Shown: positions 36,738 to 47,000 of the stretch, piece after piece | Numbering within the stretch: the stretch's first letter is position 1 | Layout: each line of letters opens with the position of its first letter | NCBI GenBank assembly: GCA_025057135.1 | Contig: JANWXY010000020.1 | Span: 1-52,796, forward strand | Source of the DNA: Bacteroidia bacterium | Lineage (GTDB): Bacteria > Bacteroidota > Bacteroidia > SpSt-205 | Reading direction: 5' to 3' | DNA length: 52,796 bases | Notes under the pieces: generated by a model | The model's database searches: none | Told to the model about the DNA's origin: nothing | What the model saw: the letters and a program-made list of their open reading frames with translations, nothing else | Program-made: the position numbers and the translations under genes

Positions 36738-37418
36738 ATGCTTATGCGGAAAAGCCTTGCATTTGTAGTATTAGGCTTGATAGTTTTTTCACCGAACCTT
36801 TCGGGATGTAAAAAAGCAAGAAGAGTTAAGTCTGCGATCGTCAATCTCTCTGGGGAACAATCAGAGTCCTCCGAATCCGATGATAGTAATAGTTCGGAAA
36901 GTTCGTCAGAAAATTCGTCGGAAAGCTCATCAGAAAGTACAACTACTGAAAGCAGTGATGCGCAAAGTGAAGGAGTTGATGTATCGAGTTTCCTTGGAAC
37001 CTGGAAAGGTGAGGGGGTATGGCAGTTTAAGATTCCCGGCAAGCTTAAGATGAGAGCGCCCGATAATGCGCAAGAAATCACTCTCACTATCAAGGAGTCA
37101 GATGCCTCAGATGCAGACTTGTATGTTGTAATAGATGATGACCAGCCTCTCCCTGCACATGTAGAAGGAGATAAGTTCACGGTGGCAAAGGAAGAGAGTC
37201 GGGAAATTGTGAAAGAACTGGCCAAGGGTTTAGAAGAAAGTTTTCGGAATGAAGGAAATATCATAGAAGTCGTTCCCGCCGGACTTCTTATAGAGGGTAG
37301 CCTCTTAGACTCTGGTATGCTTCACTTTGTTATGAGAATACGATTCAAACTCCTCCGAGGAGATTTGGAGGAGAAATTTGAAATGAAGCTTGAAGCTGAT
37401 ATGAGCAAGATTTCTTGA
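36738..37418 (+). CDS. Lipoprotein with acidic Ser/Glu-rich linker
   Basis: Lipobox-like NLSGC; SESSESDDSNSSESSSENSSESSSES linker; globular SSFLGTWKGEGVWQF... domain. Confidence 0.7.
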   Translation: MLMRKSLAFVVLGLIVFSPNLSGCKKARRVKSAIVNLSGEQSESSESDDSNSSESSSENSSESSSESTTTESSDAQSEGVDVSSFLGTWKGEGVWQFKIPGKLKMRAPDNAQEITLTIKESDASDADLYVVIDDDQPLPAHVEGDKFTVAKEESREIVKELAKGLEESFRNEGNIIEVVPAGLLIEGSLLDSGMLHFVMRIRFKLLRGDLEEKFEMKLEADMSKIS

Positions 37419-37449
37419 TAAGGTTTTTTTGTTGAAGACTTATAAAGTA

Positions 37450-37489
37450 GGGGAACTTGGGGGCAATATGACTGCTATCCGAGTTCCCC
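37450..37489 (+). terminator. Hairpin downstream of the lipoprotein
   Basis: GGGGAACTTGG pairs CCGAGTTCCCC (one G-U), followed by GAGTTTTATT. Confidence 0.6.
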
Positions 37490-37567
37490 GAGTTTTATTC
37501 TTAGGGTTCTGTGTATTGTGAGCTTACATGGTCAAGTATGAGAGAGTGAAAGGCTACTAAAAATGCA

Positions 37568-37597
37568 CCGAGCGCGCCCCCAAAAGGACGCGCTCGG
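37568..37597 (-). terminator. Hairpin downstream of the large T9SS gene
   Basis: CCGAGCGCG ... CGCGCTCGG perfect 9-bp stem. Confidence 0.7.
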
Positions 37598-37621
37598 ACA
37601 CGAAGATATCGCTATCTTACT

Positions 37622-40600
37622 TTACTGCTTTACCCAGCGTAACCGGAGCGAGCCTACTTCTACGATATAGACCCCTGCGCTGAGGCTTTCTACGGGTAGT
37701 TGGAATCTCTCTTCGGCAGCGTATCCCTCCCATAACAAGGTACCTGTTATCGTGAGTATTCTGACGGGATAGCCAGGCTCACTTAGTTCTAACCATGCTT
37801 CATCTCGGGAGGGGTTAGGGACTATAGAGGCTCTCAGTTCTCGGGGACTACCCATGAGTACCTCTACCACATCAGAATAGTAAGCGCTCCCAGAGCGTTC
37901 TCGGACGATTATTCTGTACAGATAGCGCGTATTAGGCTGAACGTCGTAGTCCTTCCATCCATATTCGCCTATATCCCCCCGTTTGTCTAAGTAAGATTGA
38001 GCCTGATATATGGTCACCGTCTGCCATGTATGACCATCTACTGAACGCTGGATTTCGTGATAATCGGCTGTTGCCCAGTCTTGGCGAATAGCATAGTTTA
38101 GCTCCGCGTATCTGTCTCTAGCGACACCTCTTACATAAATGAATTGCGTGGTCAGAGGACGAGGGCTCTGCGCTATGGCAAACTCAGAGAAATCTGGGAC
38201 CTGCAGACGTCCGGTCTGGTGAGCTTGATCATAAGGCGAGCCTTCGCACATTCCCTCAAATCCAAATAGAAGAGGAGAACCTAAGGGGCGTTTCACGACA
38301 GCATATCCACTACCCGTAGCATTTGTGTAGTTTCGAGCATACAGACGGATATGATAGGAAGTCGGCAGTCCTCCTATGCGCTCTATGACCCAATACCCAT
38401 TGTCTAAGTTAGGCAATGTGCCGAATGGAGCCCCACAATCCACTTGTGTCACAGGATAAGGAGGAGGCAGCGTAGGCCATGGCAAAAAGTAAGCCAGTAG
38501 CTGCCCAAAAGCCGGAGCCTGGTCAAATAAAATCTCACCTCTCTGATACCCTTTGCCACTTGGAAGGTGGCCGACTGGTAGATAATACCAGTTATCCCGA
38601 GCAGAAGTGTTTAGGTTCCGCCGAAGGAGCCCAGATACATAGCTGTTCGTATTTCCGATAGATACAGCATTCGCTGCGGCTCTCTTGACGAAAGTTTCAT
38701 GGCCTTGGAGATAGCCATCTATGACCCCCATGGTGAGAGTTAGATTTCCCTCTATGGTCAGAGGGGTCTGGAGGATTAATCGGCGATTGGGGAGCGTTTG
38801 AGCCATCTCTAAGTTGTAGGGGTCTCCGGCGCCTTCTTTCTTGTAACGCTGGTCTACACTGCCAACGAAGCGCATTTGAGAACCGGTCTGGGCATTTAGG
38901 ATAGCATTGGGCTGCAGCCAGTAATCTCCACAGATATTTATGCTGCCAGTATTTGTCAGAGTTAGGAGGGCATTAGATAAAATCGTGATATGGCGGCAGG
39001 CCGCCGCTCCAGCTATGACGGGCTGAAATGGCGTACCGGGCTGGATAGTCACATCTTTGGCGCAGGTAGGAATTTCACAGTCCCCCCAGTTGGACGGGTT
39101 GAACCAGTCGCTACTGACTTCTCCTCGCCATAGTCCTACAGGGCGTTGAACATCTAAAACGGAGTTTCCACTACCCGTTGGGTAGAAAATGTTACAAGTG
39201 GTGGTACCACAAGCCCGATTAGCATTGATCACAGATTGGAGGGCGATATTGTATAGTCCATGAGGTAGAGTGGAGGCAACTTGAAACTGGAAGGAGAAAC
39301 GAATAGTATCACCCATAGGCACCCCTGGATTGATGCCCCAGGTCAGGATGGTATTTCCACCTGCTGTACTGATTACTGGCTCATGTGCGGTAAAGTTGAT
39401 CAGTCCATTTGTGCTATTGGACACGTAAATACCGCTCGGTATCACTACCCGTACGCTATCATCCGCCCCCGTGCTTGCTGGGCCGCGATTTACTATGGTG
39501 ACAGTCAAGAGATAAGTACCGCCGCAGCTATTGACAGTTACGTCTGGGGCTGAGATAGTCGTCTCATAAGGTGTAACAACATTTGTGAGAGCGATAAGGG
39601 GAGAGTTGCTTATCTGATACCGCGGCTCGCCGCATATAGTTCTATACAGAGTGAAGAATCTTAGTTGGGCACCACTCACAAATGAGCAGCTGGTGGCAAT
39701 GCGAAAACGAAGCCTGATTTTATCATTTCCAGTATGAGGGAGCCCATTAGAGAGACCAGGAATGAAAGCTGCTAAGTTCCAGTACCGCAGAACTAAGAAA
39801 GTAGCTGGGTCTGGAATGGAGCTCCATGCGGCACTGAGTGGATACTGAGCTTGACCAGAGTTAGGAACATAGCTTGTTCCAGGTGGAAGTATAAAATAAA
39901 AGGTAGGCAGGTAAGCGTGTCCAGTGCCTCCATTGTTGAGTTCTACTTCCACGGTGAGTGTATCGCAGAGTTCTGAGGGAGAAGGCGATATTGTAGCACT
40001 ACTTAGGATAAGGGGATTGGCAGGTATGAAGGCCAGGCGAGCATTTGGAGCAGAATTCAAACATGGATAAGTAGAGAGGGGATTAGGATAGCCTTGGCAA
40101 TCCCATCCTACACGGGCTATCAAGGTATCTGGACAGCTCGTGACCAGAGCCCTTACATAGAAGTACCTGTCTTGCCCTGCGAGTATATTTCCAATGGGGT
40201 AGTAGCCACCAGTGGGGGTAATGGACAAGTTTGTGGCTGCATCTATTACTTGAGTGACGGAAAGTCCGCCGTTCGGCGCAGTGAAGAATAAGAAAGCGTT
40301 CGGCGCTGAACTGACATTAGAGGTGTTAGATACTTTGACATACCATTCTACAGTCTGCTGAGGGGCAACTACAGGATTGATGACCCCCTCTACTGAGAGA
40401 CGAGGACCATTGAAGCGAAGGCGATACCCGTTGGGAAGGGGACGAGCGTTGATTACAGAAGAGATTCGCCCGCTGAAAGTGATCCGTACAGGGACATACT
40501 CCTCGGTCTCAATAGCTGTAGCGCAGGTGGGCCGCACACGAAATCTAAGTACCCCCTTGAATCCATCATCGCTGGGAGAAAGGGGACCTCCACCAGAAGT

Positions 40601-41350
40601 GAAAGCCCCAGAAGTCTGAAAAATAAGGGTAGAGGCATTGGGATTGATGGGTTCAACTGCACCCACAGCTGTCTGTTGGGCTAAGCAAGTTATGCTGGTA
40701 TTCGTGGGATTTCCTTGGGTCCGGTCATGGGTGAGCTGTCCTGTGCCTATCACATATCGCCACCCAGTAGGCAGAGTAACCCGAAACTCAGTCGGAATGC
40801 TCCACTGCCGATACTCATAAGGGAAGAGGTTTCCTGTACAGTCTCCTGCATTCCCCATGTAGAGGTGATAATGGTAGGTTACCTGCGGATATGGGCTCGG
40901 GCAGCCGTTTGCGGACACCAGAGCATCGCCTGATGAAAAAGTGTAGCCGATAATTTCCACGGCATCAGTCCACTCTCCACAAGCGAATCTATTAGCAGCA
41001 GAATGCGGAGCAGCCTGACTACCAAGCCCAGCAGATGATGAGGTAGTATAGAGCAAAGGCACAACCTCAACTTGCTGACGGATATTACCCGGATTCACAG
41101 CCACAGTTATCCGAATCCACACCTCTACAGAGTCGCCGTTTTCCCAAACAAAGCCACCAGGCACTACTCCGGCTGAGGATAGCGCAGATACACTCATATT
41201 GACTGCAAACCGATTACAGTTTGGTGACCCGCCACAGGCGGGGTCATTTATGACCGGCACAGTGCCTTGATACACTATTCCACTAAACTTTCGTATGCGG
41301 ATCTGGGCATTTACGGGAGAGAATCTATCACCCTGTGTCCTAAGTTCCAT
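37622..41350 (-). CDS. 3' portion of a split large T9SS surface protein (no signal peptide; T9SS CTD present)
   Basis: C-terminal IVPNPSRDEAWLELSEPGYPVRILTITGTLLWEGYAAEERFQLPVESLSAGVYIVEV; repeated VNSCGGTYLLTVTIVNRGPAS-type modules. Confidence 0.8.
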   Translation of the reverse strand: MELRTQGDRFSPVNAQIRIRKFSGIVYQGTVPVINDPACGGSPNCNRFAVNMSVSALSSAGVVPGGFVWENGDSVEVWIRITVAVNPGNIRQQVEVVPLLYTTSSSAGLGSQAAPHSAANRFACGEWTDAVEIIGYTFSSGDALVSANGCPSPYPQVTYHYHLYMGNAGDCTGNLFPYEYRQWSIPTEFRVTLPTGWRYVIGTGQLTHDRTQGNPTNTSITCLAQQTAVGAVEPINPNASTLIFQTSGAFTSGGGPLSPSDDGFKGVLRFRVRPTCATAIETEEYVPVRITFSGRISSVINARPLPNGYRLRFNGPRLSVEGVINPVVAPQQTVEWYVKVSNTSNVSSAPNAFLFFTAPNGGLSVTQVIDAATNLSITPTGGYYPIGNILAGQDRYFYVRALVTSCPDTLIARVGWDCQGYPNPLSTYPCLNSAPNARLAFIPANPLILSSATISPSPSELCDTLTVEVELNNGGTGHAYLPTFYFILPPGTSYVPNSGQAQYPLSAAWSSIPDPATFLVLRYWNLAAFIPGLSNGLPHTGNDKIRLRFRIATSCSFVSGAQLRFFTLYRTICGEPRYQISNSPLIALTNVVTPYETTISAPDVTVNSCGGTYLLTVTIVNRGPASTGADDSVRVVIPSGIYVSNSTNGLINFTAHEPVISTAGGNTILTWGINPGVPMGDTIRFSFQFQVASTLPHGLYNIALQSVINANRACGTTTCNIFYPTGSGNSVLDVQRPVGLWRGEVSSDWFNPSNWGDCEIPTCAKDVTIQPGTPFQPVIAGAAACRHITILSNALLTLTNTGSINICGDYWLQPNAILNAQTGSQMRFVGSVDQRYKKEGAGDPYNLEMAQTLPNRRLILQTPLTIEGNLTLTMGVIDGYLQGHETFVKRAAANAVSIGNTNSYVSGLLRRNLNTSARDNWYYLPVGHLPSGKGYQRGEILFDQAPAFGQLLAYFLPWPTLPPPYPVTQVDCGAPFGTLPNLDNGYWVIERIGGLPTSYHIRLYARNYTNATGSGYAVVKRPLGSPLLFGFEGMCEGSPYDQAHQTGRLQVPDFSEFAIAQSPRPLTTQFIYVRGVARDRYAELNYAIRQDWATADYHEIQRSVDGHTWQTVTIYQAQSYLDKRGDIGEYGWKDYDVQPNTRYLYRIIVRERSGSAYYSDVVEVLMGSPRELRASIVPNPSRDEAWLELSEPGYPVRILTITGTLLWEGYAAEERFQLPVESLSAGVYIVEVGSLRLRWVKQ

Positions 41351-43448
41351 ATGGGCCCAAGCGAATTGCTACGGTGCTCCGGAAGTGCGTATAACCCCCC
41401 CTGAAGTGAGCGACCCCGGTGTCCGTAACCATGAAGCGGTCAGTACGAATCTTAGTGAAGTCCAAGGTACCTGAGCCATCCGGCAGACCATCGTTGTCAT
41501 TATCTGGAAGTCCATAGGAAGTGCGTCTAAGAGAAAAACCTATGAACTCCATCCCGTTAGGACAAGCCGTAGGGCAGTTGAGCGCTATCTGGGTGGTACG
41601 CGGCATACCATAGCAATAGCCTGGTGTCGGGTTACAACTTGGATTCGGATTGTAAAACAAACGGGAGGTGATACTATAGCTACCCGGTGTCCCGCAGGTG
41701 AAAGTAAGCGGAATACAGAGGTAAGAGTTTTGGAATGCATCGTAGCTCCAGCCAGCCGGCCTATTGGGATGGGTAAAATTCACTCGTAGAGTGGTACCTG
41801 TTTGGACAGCCGATGCCGCATTCCAGTGGATAAAAGTGCTCGGCAGAACTCCAACCCACTGAAGCGGAGCCCCAGTATAGACAACGCCGGGTGGCAGTTG
41901 AATCTCCCACTGATATACGTAGTTTGTAGAAGAAGGAGCCCCGTTTATGTTCTGAACATCGGGGGTAATATGCCAATAGTTTCCTGGTCCCCCATCTACT
42001 GTGATGCATAGATTGAATGTCTGTCCATCAGTTACGGCTCCAGGATGAGAGTTGATCAAATTCGCCCCGATACGATTTCTGAGTAAGCTGCTTCCATGGG
42101 GAGAGGTATAAGTATCATTACATCCACTACGATAAGAGAGAGCCCAACCAAACTGACGAAGGGTAGTATTTCCTGGGCTGCAGGAGGGCTGGCAAACATA
42201 CTGGTCAAACTCTATGTACAAGGTGTCTCCTGCTGCCAAAGGCTGAGGCACTCGCAGGGTGCATCGTCGCACCACATTCGGCACGGTGAAACAGCTATTG
42301 GCAGGACCCGCTTCTGCTGCTATGATTTGGCGAGGCAGTATAGGTCCTCCTGCTCCGATACGAACTGTCAAGCTGCCTGTATCTATGCGAGAGGGAGGAT
42401 TGGCTGCTGCAGAAAATGGCGGCAAGGGCAGCACATACAGAATCACTTCTAAGTCATACGCTGGTCCCGTACCATTATTTACCGCCCGAAATAGAATACG
42501 ACTAGCATTGCCGGGTGCGTCTCCATAGCAACTGCTCTCATTTAGGATGACCATAGCATTGCCAGAAGGAGGAAATGCTGGCGTCACGACATTTGGTACG
42601 AGTCCATTAGCTGTTACGGCTACTCCGCCAGTTTCTATCTCCACTACACAGGTATCTCCACCACACCCCCAGCCAACTTGAAAAACTGAGTTGAGATTAG
42701 AGCAGGTGTTTATCTGATAGCTGACAGTAAAAGTAATGCTCTCATTGGGATCAAAGAAGGCATCGCCATTTCCTATACTCGTAAAATGAACCCCTGAGAA
42801 TGCCAGCTCTAAAAAGTTTGGCGTGTGTGTTTGGATAGTGCCCCCAGTAGCGCCTGTGATAGCTATTCCACTCCCCGCTGTTTCACGGTGCCAAAATGAA
42901 GATAATCGTCCATTTCCCGCATTTTTCACAGTGAACGTACGAGAGAAAACTGCGGGCGCTGTTGGCGTTAGGTACGATTTGTTGGTTATGCTAAGGTAAC
43001 TTAGGGCAGGACGGAGCGCGGTATAATTCGGGGTCGTGTAGTTGATTGTTTGCGTGCCTCCACCCCACGTGAGTGTGTAAGTATTGTTTAGCTGCCCATT
43101 TTGGTTGTCCAGGATAGACAATAAAGCACAGGAAGCGCTCGCTGAAAAGGTGATAGTGAATGAAGACTGCGCAGGAATAGTCGGCAGTCCAAACTTCGGT
43201 GCGTTCGCAGGCGAAATAGTCAGCTCAGATACAGTGGCTGGGCTGACAGAGCCGGGCTGATAACTTATTCCGGGAGGGAGCTGTATGTGGAGTTCAGGCG
43301 AAGAGAGAGCAAGCGCAGTATTATTGGTGATAGTTACAGAGAACGAACCCGCTTCGCCGCATACGGTGAGCGTAGGTTGTACAGAGGAAATAGTCTGAGA
43401 AAGTAATAGCCCAGCGATAAGGTGAATGACTTGTAAGGTCCTTTTCAT
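41340..43448 (-). CDS. 5' portion of the same split large surface protein (signal peptide; no CTD)
   Basis: MKRTLQVIHLIAGLLLSQTISS signal; VCGEAGSFSVTITNNTALALSSPELHIQLPPGISY repeat style matching the downstream ORF; ends at 41340, overlapping it by 11 nt in another frame. Confidence 0.8.
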   Translation of the reverse strand: MKRTLQVIHLIAGLLLSQTISSVQPTLTVCGEAGSFSVTITNNTALALSSPELHIQLPPGISYQPGSVSPATVSELTISPANAPKFGLPTIPAQSSFTITFSASASCALLSILDNQNGQLNNTYTLTWGGGTQTINYTTPNYTALRPALSYLSITNKSYLTPTAPAVFSRTFTVKNAGNGRLSSFWHRETAGSGIAITGATGGTIQTHTPNFLELAFSGVHFTSIGNGDAFFDPNESITFTVSYQINTCSNLNSVFQVGWGCGGDTCVVEIETGGVAVTANGLVPNVVTPAFPPSGNAMVILNESSCYGDAPGNASRILFRAVNNGTGPAYDLEVILYVLPLPPFSAAANPPSRIDTGSLTVRIGAGGPILPRQIIAAEAGPANSCFTVPNVVRRCTLRVPQPLAAGDTLYIEFDQYVCQPSCSPGNTTLRQFGWALSYRSGCNDTYTSPHGSSLLRNRIGANLINSHPGAVTDGQTFNLCITVDGGPGNYWHITPDVQNINGAPSSTNYVYQWEIQLPPGVVYTGAPLQWVGVLPSTFIHWNAASAVQTGTTLRVNFTHPNRPAGWSYDAFQNSYLCIPLTFTCGTPGSYSITSRLFYNPNPSCNPTPGYCYGMPRTTQIALNCPTACPNGMEFIGFSLRRTSYGLPDNDNDGLPDGSGTLDFTKIRTDRFMVTDTGVAHFRGGYTHFRSTVAIRLGPYGT

Positions 43449-43574
43449 TTCTCATAGACATTGCAAAATACGCAAAATCATTCTGGATAGTTGCAGGTGT
43501 CTGCCTTTCCTGAGGATGGACTGTAAGTAAAGAAGCCTCTCTTTGCTGCTGTGTGATTGAGTATTTTTGGGAGG

Positions 43575-44054
43575 GTGAGAATGGTAGGAATTCTACTGGG
43601 TCTGCTACTTTGGGCGCAGGAGCCAGCCAATCAGCCCGTGCCCTACACGCTGGCAGATAGAGATAGACTTGTCCGCTTAGAAGAACGGGTAGCTAATATG
43701 GAGAAAGAACTAGCTCTCTTTCGCGAGCAGTATCGTCAGGAGATGGCGGAGCTGCGTGCACAGCTGGCTCGCATGGAGAGCCGACACGACTCGAGCATAG
43801 GGGATTTACGCACTCAACTCGCTCATATGCAGAGCCGAAGTGACACGCAATTCTACACACTTCTGACGATACTGATAGGGTTTATAGCTTTTCTCCTATG
43901 GGATAGGCGGAAAGCCTTAGCCCCCATGGAAGCCAAAGTAGCAGAGCTTCAGAAGGACGCCGATAAGTTGAGTCGTTTGGTGCAATCGCTGCGAGAGTAT
44001 GCTCGCACCCATCCCGACCTTGCGGAGATACTGCGGCGGTACGAGCTGGTGTGA
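43575..44054 (+). CDS. Small signal/TM coiled-coil protein
   Basis: VRMVGILLGLLLWAQ N-terminus, heptad-like coiled coil (RLVRLEERVANMEKELALFREQYRQEMAELRAQLARME), TM FYTLLTILIGFIAFLLWDRRKA. Confidence 0.6.
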   Translation: MRMVGILLGLLLWAQEPANQPVPYTLADRDRLVRLEERVANMEKELALFREQYRQEMAELRAQLARMESRHDSSIGDLRTQLAHMQSRSDTQFYTLLTILIGFIAFLLWDRRKALAPMEAKVAELQKDADKLSRLVQSLREYARTHPDLAEILRRYELV

Positions 44055-44058
44055 GGTT

Positions 44059-47000
44059 TTAGCGCATAATAATGAAAGCTCCCCAATAGTACGGTTCTCT
44101 ATACTTGCGCCGAAACACTCCCAGAGCTTCTGCAAAAGCTCTATCAGACAGGGTATTTTCGCTTACCCGGCTATTTAGCAGAAGCGACTTTCTTTTTTCC
44201 AGGGTAACCATTCGTTCATAAAAAAGCTGCATAAGTTCCCTCGTAGCTGCATCATCTATCTGCCAGAGCGTCGCTATTACTCGCTGTGCCCCTGCTTCTA
44301 AGAAAGCACGCTGCAGTCCGTATAGCCCTTCCCCTGTAATATCTCCTAATCCCGTTTCACAGGCAGAAAGTACTACCAAGTCTGTCCCCAAAAGATTTAT
44401 TCCTGAGACTTCCCGAGCGGTGAGGTGCCCGTCATCTACGCCAAGCGGAGGGTAGAGGCTATCCCAGACCGCAGCCCCAGCCAAGAGCAATCCCGAGCGC
44501 AGCAGCGCCGAGCCCGTTCCCTCTCGGAAGTATCCATGCGTGGCAATATGTAATATCTGAGGACTTTTGAGATGCTTCACCTGCTCCTCCGTGGCAGAGT
44601 CTCCAATCAATGGGGAAACGCCTAACAGCTTCGCCACCTCTTTCACTTCTGCCTCAGCCCCAGGAAGGGGCGGAATGCCTCCCTCAAACAGCCGATAACT
44701 GCGCACGCCTGTGCCCTGCGAAGAAGTCTGGTCAAAAGCAGGATTTCCTATCACTACGGGCTTCTGAGCGGCTAAGCGCCGACGCTCTACCACCAGCCGA
44801 CGAGAACTGGCAATGTAGCGCACCTCATATCGATCAGCTATAAAGTTTTTTCCATCATATAGAGCGCCGATATTGATTCGGTAGTAAATGCCATCCGGCG
44901 AAAAGAACACTTTCTTTACACCTCTCGGCAGAAGGCTGTCTATGAAACTCCATAGAATGCGATAAGCAAGCCCTGTAACCTGAGCACTTGGAGAACGCAA
45001 AATTTCAAACACATTTTGAGCTTGTACCTCCCATACCGAATCCACTCGATGTACATGAAGCAGAAGCTGGGACTGTCGCCTATTCGGAAGGAGTAAATAG
45101 AAAAGGTATAGCAGTGAATCTCTATGCTTTACCCTTACAACTTCTACAAGGGCTTCATCTCTGCCCAGTTTGGGATCAGGTTCAGTGAAGGGATTAGGTA
45201 AAAAAGTCCGAATCTCTGGCAAAAGACGAATAAGCTTTTGCTCTATTTCTACCGCTACCTCCCAAATAGAGTCGGCCTCTGCTCGCTTATCTTGCATAGC
45301 GAACATAGCCGATTGAGTGATAAGTGTGCGCCACTGAATAAAAAGCTGACGAGTAGTACTATCCGAACTTGCCTCGGCCAGATAGCGCAAGCCTTCACTA
45401 GTGGTAAGAATAAGTCCCTTGGTACTACGGGCGACTCTGTATCCGAGGCGCAAAAGGTCAGGATTAGAAGCCCCTCGTTGAGCTACATACCTGTGGAAAG
45501 CCCGAACCCGCCCCATTACATTCGCCTCTAAGAATCTTTCCTGATGAACTGTGGGAAGCCCACCCATTTCTCGCTGTAGATACTGAAAGGTTTTTTCCAC
45601 CACTACCTGCCAAAGGGAATCTGCCAGAGCATACCGACCTATCCTTCCCCACAAATCAGCTACTCGGTATATCACAGAGACATAATAAGGATGGCGAGGA
45701 CCTAACGTTCTGAATAAACCCTCGGCAACTCTATGGTATAACGATTCCGCTTCTGCAAATCGCCCCTGACGGTAATACAGAAATGCCATCCGCTGAAGCG
45801 TAATAAAGTAGTCCGGGTGATAGCTACCCAGTATTTTGGACTGAGTTTCTGCCACCTCTGTATAAAGCTTCTCTGCTTCTACATATCGTCCCTGACCTTC
45901 AAGGATATCTGCCATTCCGGCTATGGCGGTAAGATATATGGGATGCTGAGTACCTGCTGCGCGAGATTGGATTTCAGCTACTTTTCTGTACAGAGACTCT
46001 GCCATAGAAAACTTTCCATGGCGAGCATAAACCACAGCCATATTGTACAAGGTCGTGAGATACGCTTCGGCTTTATGACCGAGTAAATGCGCTTGGGCTT
46101 CGGCTACCTGCTGATATATCTTTTCAGCTTCGGCATATCGTCCCTGTCGTTCATACACTCTCGCTAAGCAGCTCTGGGTATTGAGATAGGAGATGTGCTG
46201 AGGGCCTATGATGCTCGCTTTCAAATCTGCTACTTTTTGATATAGGGCTTCTGCCTCAGCGTAGTACCCTTGCCGCTCATAAATACCTGCTAAGTTGTGT
46301 AAGGCGGCGAGGTATTCTGGATGATGTGTTCCCAATATCTGAGCGCGAACCTCAACTACTCGGCGATATAAGGTTTCTGCTTCGGCGTATTTTCCTTGGT
46401 CCTCATACACCACGGCTAAGTTATTTAGGGTGGTAATGTAGTCTTTATGCTGCGGGCCCAAAATTTTTGCCCTCATCTGTGCCACTTTCTGATAAAGGCT
46501 TTCTGCTTGTGCGTATCTAGCTTGCCGGTGGTAAATGAGAGCAAGGCTATGCAGGATGGTGAGGTACTCTGGATGATGCTCCCCCAAAGTTTGGGCTTCA
46601 ACTTTTGCCAGCTCGTTATACAAACTTTCTGCGATTTGATATTGGCCCTGCTGCTCGTATAGCCTCGTCAGGTTGCTGAGTGTAATCTGATAATCAGGAT
46701 GTTGACGGCCCAAGATTTCAGCTTGAAGGGCTAATACCTTATTGTAGAGAGACTCTGCCTTGCCGTAGCGATTCAGGTGTTCATACACAATACCGAGATC
46801 ATTGAGGGTCAGAAGGTAATCATAATGCTTTTCTCCGAGGTGCTCGCGTTGCCATTTAGCGACCTGAGTGTATAAGCTTTCAGCCGCTCTATACTTTCCC
46901 TCTTCATCCCACATCCACGCTTGATAATAATAGACTTTCATCCATCGCAGGGTGTCACGAAGGTGCTTAGCCAAGCGCTCTGCTTGGGATATCCACTCGT

